64,000 bases of DNA from Rosa chinensis (Eukaryota; Streptophyta; Magnoliopsida; Rosales; Rosaceae). The position numbers and the translations under genes were made by a program. The DNA lies in contig NC_037094.1 of the NCBI RefSeq assembly GCF_002994745.2, forward strand, positions 21,367,001-21,431,000. Direction: 5' to 3'. The notes under the pieces are model-generated. The model had not been told where the DNA came from. It searched no databases and saw nothing but the letters and a program-made list of their open reading frames with translations. Positions 59,252 to 64,000 of the stretch are shown piece by piece. Every line of letters starts with the position of its first letter. The first letter of the stretch is position 1.

Positions 59252-62200
59252 CTATCTCTGCCGCCTATGCTCCCGCTCCCGATCCCTGGAACCTCTAGAG
59301 TGCCTCGAAGGCTCCTCCTCTTGCTGCACCGCCGGCGGCGAAGCCTCTGCGTACCTTGATGACTTCTTCTTCCTCTTGAAGTGCCTGTCGTCGTCGCTTG
59401 ACTCATAGTCCACAGCAGGAGAACTCACAGCACTAGTAGTCTTCCTGCTGCTACTCACAGCCGCAGCAGCAGTAGCAACCTTAGTGGACTTGCTATACTC
59501 ATGGTCGTGGAAGCCATTCGCCAGCTCTTTCGAACCACCCGCCACCTCCTTCGCGGCAGGAGAGCTCTTCCTCTTCTTGTTCGCTTCTCCTTCAGGGAAG
59601 CTAATCCTCGAGAACACGCTGGCCTTGCTCTTGGCTGACGCAGTTTCAGCAGCGAGCTTTGCAGAGTTGGGCTTGGAGGGTGGTGCAGTTTCGGTCGCGG
59701 CAGGTTTCGAAGAAGAAGACTCGGAACGGTGACGTTTCTGGCGGGGCTTCTCGTCGTCGTAGTAGTCATAGTCCTTGGCGCTTTCGCGCTGGGGCTCTCG
59801 GTCGCGGTCGCGGTCGCGGTCGTGGTGGTGCTCGGATTTTCTCTTAGGAGGGCGCGGTGGCGGGAGAGGCTCGACGAGGTCACGTGAGGGTCTTCGGTCT
59901 CGGTCTCTGGGTTCTGGAGAGGACCTCTCGTATCGTTGCTGGCGATGGTGATCGCGATCCCTGTAGTCTGGGCTTGGAGATCGGGCTAGAGACGACTTCT
60001 GCACACCAACCACAAATAAGTTAAATTTCAAAAAATATTAATGATGGATATTGACACATGGCAAGCAGCCCTGACACGTAGTCAAGTAGTTCCTACTCCC
60101 TATGTAAAAAATTACCACGTTTTTCTTTTTTCAACTATTGGATACAAATACAGATTTTTACCTTGGGATATTTCATTCTTTTTCTTTTCGTTGAAAAAAC
60201 AAGCATGCTAAAATCATTTACAGAAATAAATTTCTATTGTAGAAAGTACCAAATTAAGAACATCTAGGACCAGTGCAAAATTCGAACATAACCCAGAATT
60301 GAAGTGAAACATTTTTGGGGAAATTGGTTTTTTTTTTTTCTCCTTTTTTTTGGGTCAAATTTTGAGTCGTGGCAAATATTTGTTGGAATTTGGGATTCAC
60401 AACAGAACTCTAATTTGACCTCGGTTTCTGGACAAGCTAGGCCAGTTTCCCTGTGCTCCAATCAGGCAATTAAATTACCGCTCATTTGGACAAGACAAAC
60501 TAAAACATGTTCTTTCCGCATGATCAAATGGAACATCATAGCAAAATAGAAAAATAAAAATAAAGATTGAAAGTAAAATGATAAACTGATAAGAAAAAAA
60601 ATGGTTTAATAAATCCTAGACCATTTTCCCCTAACTGCAGCAACAATACAAATTTTATCTTTCTTTTTTCGCCAAGAAAAGAGAGGGGCATTATCTGGCC
60701 AAATTGGTGGTCTATTGCCAACTTGGTGTCTCCTTGCAAAATTGTTGATAAAAACCTTAACGACCTGCTGCTGCAGTATACAAATGATAAGAAGAGATGG
60801 AAATTGGCACAATAAAGACGTACTGATTTGGACTTCATTGGAGGCACATCGCCATCACCACTCACATCCCTTCCATATTCCCGATCTTTGGAGAACTCCC
60901 TGTTGAAAAATAAATCATGTAAATAGAGATATCTACCAAGCTCCACAGATCCCAAGTCCAAAACAAAATCAAATTTTTCAAACGTACCTTTGGCCCCGTC
61001 TCTCATTTTCACGCTTCCTCCTCAAATCAGCTTTCCGAGCCTCAAATTCCTCTCTGCTCATGATAGGAGGAGGTCCGACATTCATTCCATTCATTCCCAT
61101 ACCCATACCAAAGTCCGCAAGATCCCTGTAAAACATTAAAAGATTAGACGCACATTAGCCCGCAGGTTTGAAAGGACACCTTGGAAAATGAAAAAGTATA
61201 TATAAAAAATAATAATAATAAATAAAAGGCATTTAATTGCTACTTGCAATCATAGTAGCACTCTATTTTATTTGGTCAATGTAAAACGGCATTTTTAGGG
61301 CATTGGCTCCACCAATAACCCAGTGTTATACACACACCCTCCTATCTAGAAAACGTTCTAAGCACAATCTTGTAGACCAAAAGAATGGGAAAAAAAAAAA
61401 GAGAGAGAAGAGCAGACAATTGTCAACACAAACCCTCGAACCCCATTATCATATCCAGTGTGAAAGTGGAAGACAGAATAGAGACGGTTACATACCTCTG
61501 AGGTGGAACCATAGGCATCATATAACCTTGACCACCAAATGAGTCCGGTGGGAAAGGACCACCAAATGGCATGTCCATAGGACCTAGACCATACCCCATA
61601 TATGGCATAGGAGCACCATATGGTGGCATATATCCATCCATGCCCATGCCAGGTTGCATGCCATTCCAGTATGGATTATAAGCAGAGGGCCCCATATGCA
61701 TCATGTAGTTTTCAGCTGCAAGGTCTTGAGGTGTCTTCCATTGCATTTCTGTAATGAAAAAAGCACAAGGATGAAAATGCTTAATTCCCAATTTATACGG
61801 TAAGAGAGATTCAATAGGACACAAAACCAAGCTGTTTACAAAAAAGAGAGAAGAAGTCATACCGTTTGCAGGCATGCGAACTTTCTTCTTTTTCCTTTTC
61901 TTTCCTGAAATATACAAACAAAAAACCATTAAATAACCACAACAGCTCTCTATTTGAAAAACAATATACATCCATCCAACTCCTATAAGTCAAGCACACA
62001 GAACAGACAGGGAATTGGATACACACAAATAACACCCGACATATACATTACCTGCCTCCACAGAGGCCAGCCTCTGCTGCACTTCTTCATCAACCAGGGG
62101 AGCACTCCCTTGGGATGCAGGTTCCTTTACACTCATTGACTCATGGGTAGCTTCAGATGCATCGGCTACTTTTGTATTCCTCACATTCTCTAACATCTGC

Positions 62201-64000
62201 TGTGGGGCAAGAACAGGTTTTACCTCATCTACGGTCTCCTGTGTCTTCAGAGCTTCTTCATGCAAAGGTAAAGGCTTATTTTCTCCCTTTGATGCAGCAG
62301 ATAAAGTAGGGGAAGGAATCTTGGGTTGTGGGCAGCGTGCAGACTCCATATCTAAATATTACAAAACAAAATTGTAACAATGACGGTATATGACTAGTTT
62401 GAATGGAAACAGAAATAAAAAGCACATCATTGAAGAACAAACCTTGAACTTGGAAAGCACTCCCAGCGTTATCAGTACTACTGTTACCAGACTCCAAGAT
62501 TCGATTGATGGTATCCCTGAGAGTCTTATTTGGCAGTAGATCATCTGCAAGTGTATTTGTAGCCCCACAGACACACACTGACTTTGACGTAATGTAATTC
62601 CTGATACCTGATTATAAATGTGAGCTAGAGTAAATCCAAACGAAACTGATATGATAAATAAAGCAGCATAAAACAATTAGATGCTTTAAATGCTAGAATG
62701 AGCCAGATGAGGGTAACGACAAATATTTTTTTTGTGAGAAAAGTTGAAGTTATTCCATTAAAAAGGGAAAACCTAACCTCAAGAGAGGCAATGAAAGTTG
62801 CACTATAACTTACACTTATCACAAAAGCTCTTAAAGCAACACTTGCTCGTTAAAACAGCATCTTTCATCACTTCCTTGCACAAGGGGCAGTGTAGCTCAG
62901 GTGGTAAATCACCAACAGAACGTGTAGACGGTAAACCTTCGATCTCTTTCTCAAAAGCAGCCCTGTGATCATATATCAATTATTATAGTAAGTTTTCATA
63001 TCAGCAACTGATTACACAAGCAGTCAAGCATAAAAAGTATGAACTCTAGACCACAAAATAAGCTTACTCATTCGGCCTCAATACAGCTACTGCACCACTC
63101 GGCAGTGCATATGAGCCATCTGGGGTTGCTATCAACATGGACTTGGGAATGCCAGTGGGTGGCTTCACTCTTTTGATGTCATAGTTTGGATCACCATTTG
63201 TAGGGCAGTGCTGAATATAATGACCTGAATACAGAAGTGCCAAATATAAGCACCGTCCTGAAATAACCATTGATCAACAAAACAAGCTATTCTCTTTAAA
63301 AAAGGAGGTCAGACGAACATACCAGGAACCTTACACCTGTGACATATATAGCCCTGTGGAGGTGTTTTTTTCTCAAACACTCCTGTTCGACCTCAATCAA
63401 GCATAAAAAACAAAAACAAAAATCAATTCCATTATTTAAAATTGGGAGAGCGGGAGAGAGAGATTTTTATAAATGAAAGTATATATAACCATAAAAGACT
63501 CACCAAAACCACGTCCACCCATTCTCCCATTCATACCACGGCCAAAACCTCTACCAGGACCATAGCCGTCAACGCCTTGACTGCAAATACAGCACAGAAA
63601 TCATTCAATACGAGTGACAAAAACCCCCAACCATTATGATATCACACAGCACAGTAATAGGACTGAAAATGACATACTGTTGCCAGTCTAATACTGGAGT
63701 GTCGATTAAAGCCTTAAGCTTGCTATCTTCATCAGCTTTATTTGATGGTGGAATATCCGGAACCGCATAACTTGGCTGCACTGGCAAAACTTCAGGAATT
63801 TCGTACAAATCACCCCCAAGATCATCCCAGTCTGGCTCAGGCTGTAATGTCAAAATAAACAATCACTAAAATTTCCCTCTGATTGCAAAAAGCAAACTAA
63901 AAGACTCTAATATACTAAAGCTTACATTCACAGACGAACCAGCTCCCAGAAAGCTAGTCCTTTCGGGTTCAATGTTCTCCACCATATCTTCTACTTTATG
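59252..64000 (-). CDS. PQT3: PQT3/RBBP6-like E3 ubiquitin ligase (DWNN domain cut off by window edge)
   Basis: Thirteen minus-strand exons join without a frame break to 800 residues and TAG: 63926-64000 (partial), 63678-63841, 63504-63580, 63323-63382, 63068-63224, 62814-62962, 62443-62607, 62052-62351, 61863-61904, 61496-61748, 60988-61125, 60824-60899, 59252-59998. Visible order: linker; CCHC zinc knuckle CHRCKVPGHYIQHC (split by an intron); GTGIPKSML-type region with TGIPKSMLIATPDGSYALP; RING/U-box-like CPLCKEVMKDAV, SFCDKCIRNYI and VCVCG; Met/Gly/Pro-rich region (MGYGLGPMDMPFGGP); Arg/Asp/Ser-rich tail with RDRDR repeats and KKRK signals. This is the RBBP6/Mpe1 architecture. The N-terminal ubiquitin-like DWNN domain should lie past 64000. 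Known: Arabidopsis PQT3 is an E3 ligase affecting oxidative-stress tolerance; yeast and animal relatives act in pre-mRNA 3' processing. Likely nuclear. Confidence 0.93.

Overview
This is nuclear DNA of a flowering plant. It shows GT-AG introns, AT-rich intergenic DNA, a plant-type 24-exon MSH4, a plastid-targeted leucine-pathway enzyme, and a dense load of Copia, Mutator-like and hAT elements. The style of the transposons suggests a eudicot, possibly Rosaceae, but that is an impression and nothing in the window proves it.

Layout. 0-20 kb is gene-rich: the 3' part of a Gfo/Idh/MocA oxidoreductase (+), an F-box/LRR pseudogene (+), a small unrecognised gene with an uncertain structure (+), a complete meiotic mismatch-repair homologue MSH4 (+, 24 exons, 792 aa) and, tail to tail with it, ribosomal protein eL15 (RPL15, -). 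20-35 kb and 38-55 kb are transposon islands with insertions inside insertions. Between them, at 35.4-36.2 kb, lies an intronless small subunit of isopropylmalate isomerase, which carries an apparent one-base frameshift in its transit peptide. 56-64 kb holds a probably broken short gene and most of a PQT3/RBBP6-like E3 ubiquitin ligase (-), whose N-terminal DWNN domain lies beyond the window edge.

The transposons can be dissected base by base from terminal repeats and target-site duplications (TSDs). A Mutator-like element with a perfect 9-bp TSD (24067-30613) contains a Copia-type element (24346-29422). Its two 164-bp LTRs look identical, but its coding region is decayed. A second Mutator-like element (about 40.5-49.6 kb) contains an older Copia element (40802-48081), which in turn holds a 549-bp hAT-type element with an 8-bp TSD. 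Three more hAT-type elements have perfect 8-bp TSDs (32541-33815, 38178-39950, 49632-51942). One of these contains a Mutator-like element with a 10-bp TSD.

Most unusual observations: (1) the young Copia element carries, in about 1.4 kb of internal sequence, roughly fifteen or more short inverted repeats that share a near-constant loop (consensus CCTGAAG) while their stems differ and remain complementary. This resembles an array of small RNA hairpins. (2) A hAT-type element has captured two exons and an intron of a microspherule-protein/FHA-type gene. (3) A short element with terminal inverted repeats has captured the 3' part of a PMT-type (DUF248) methyltransferase gene. The coding genes have unrelated functions and show no sign of acting together.
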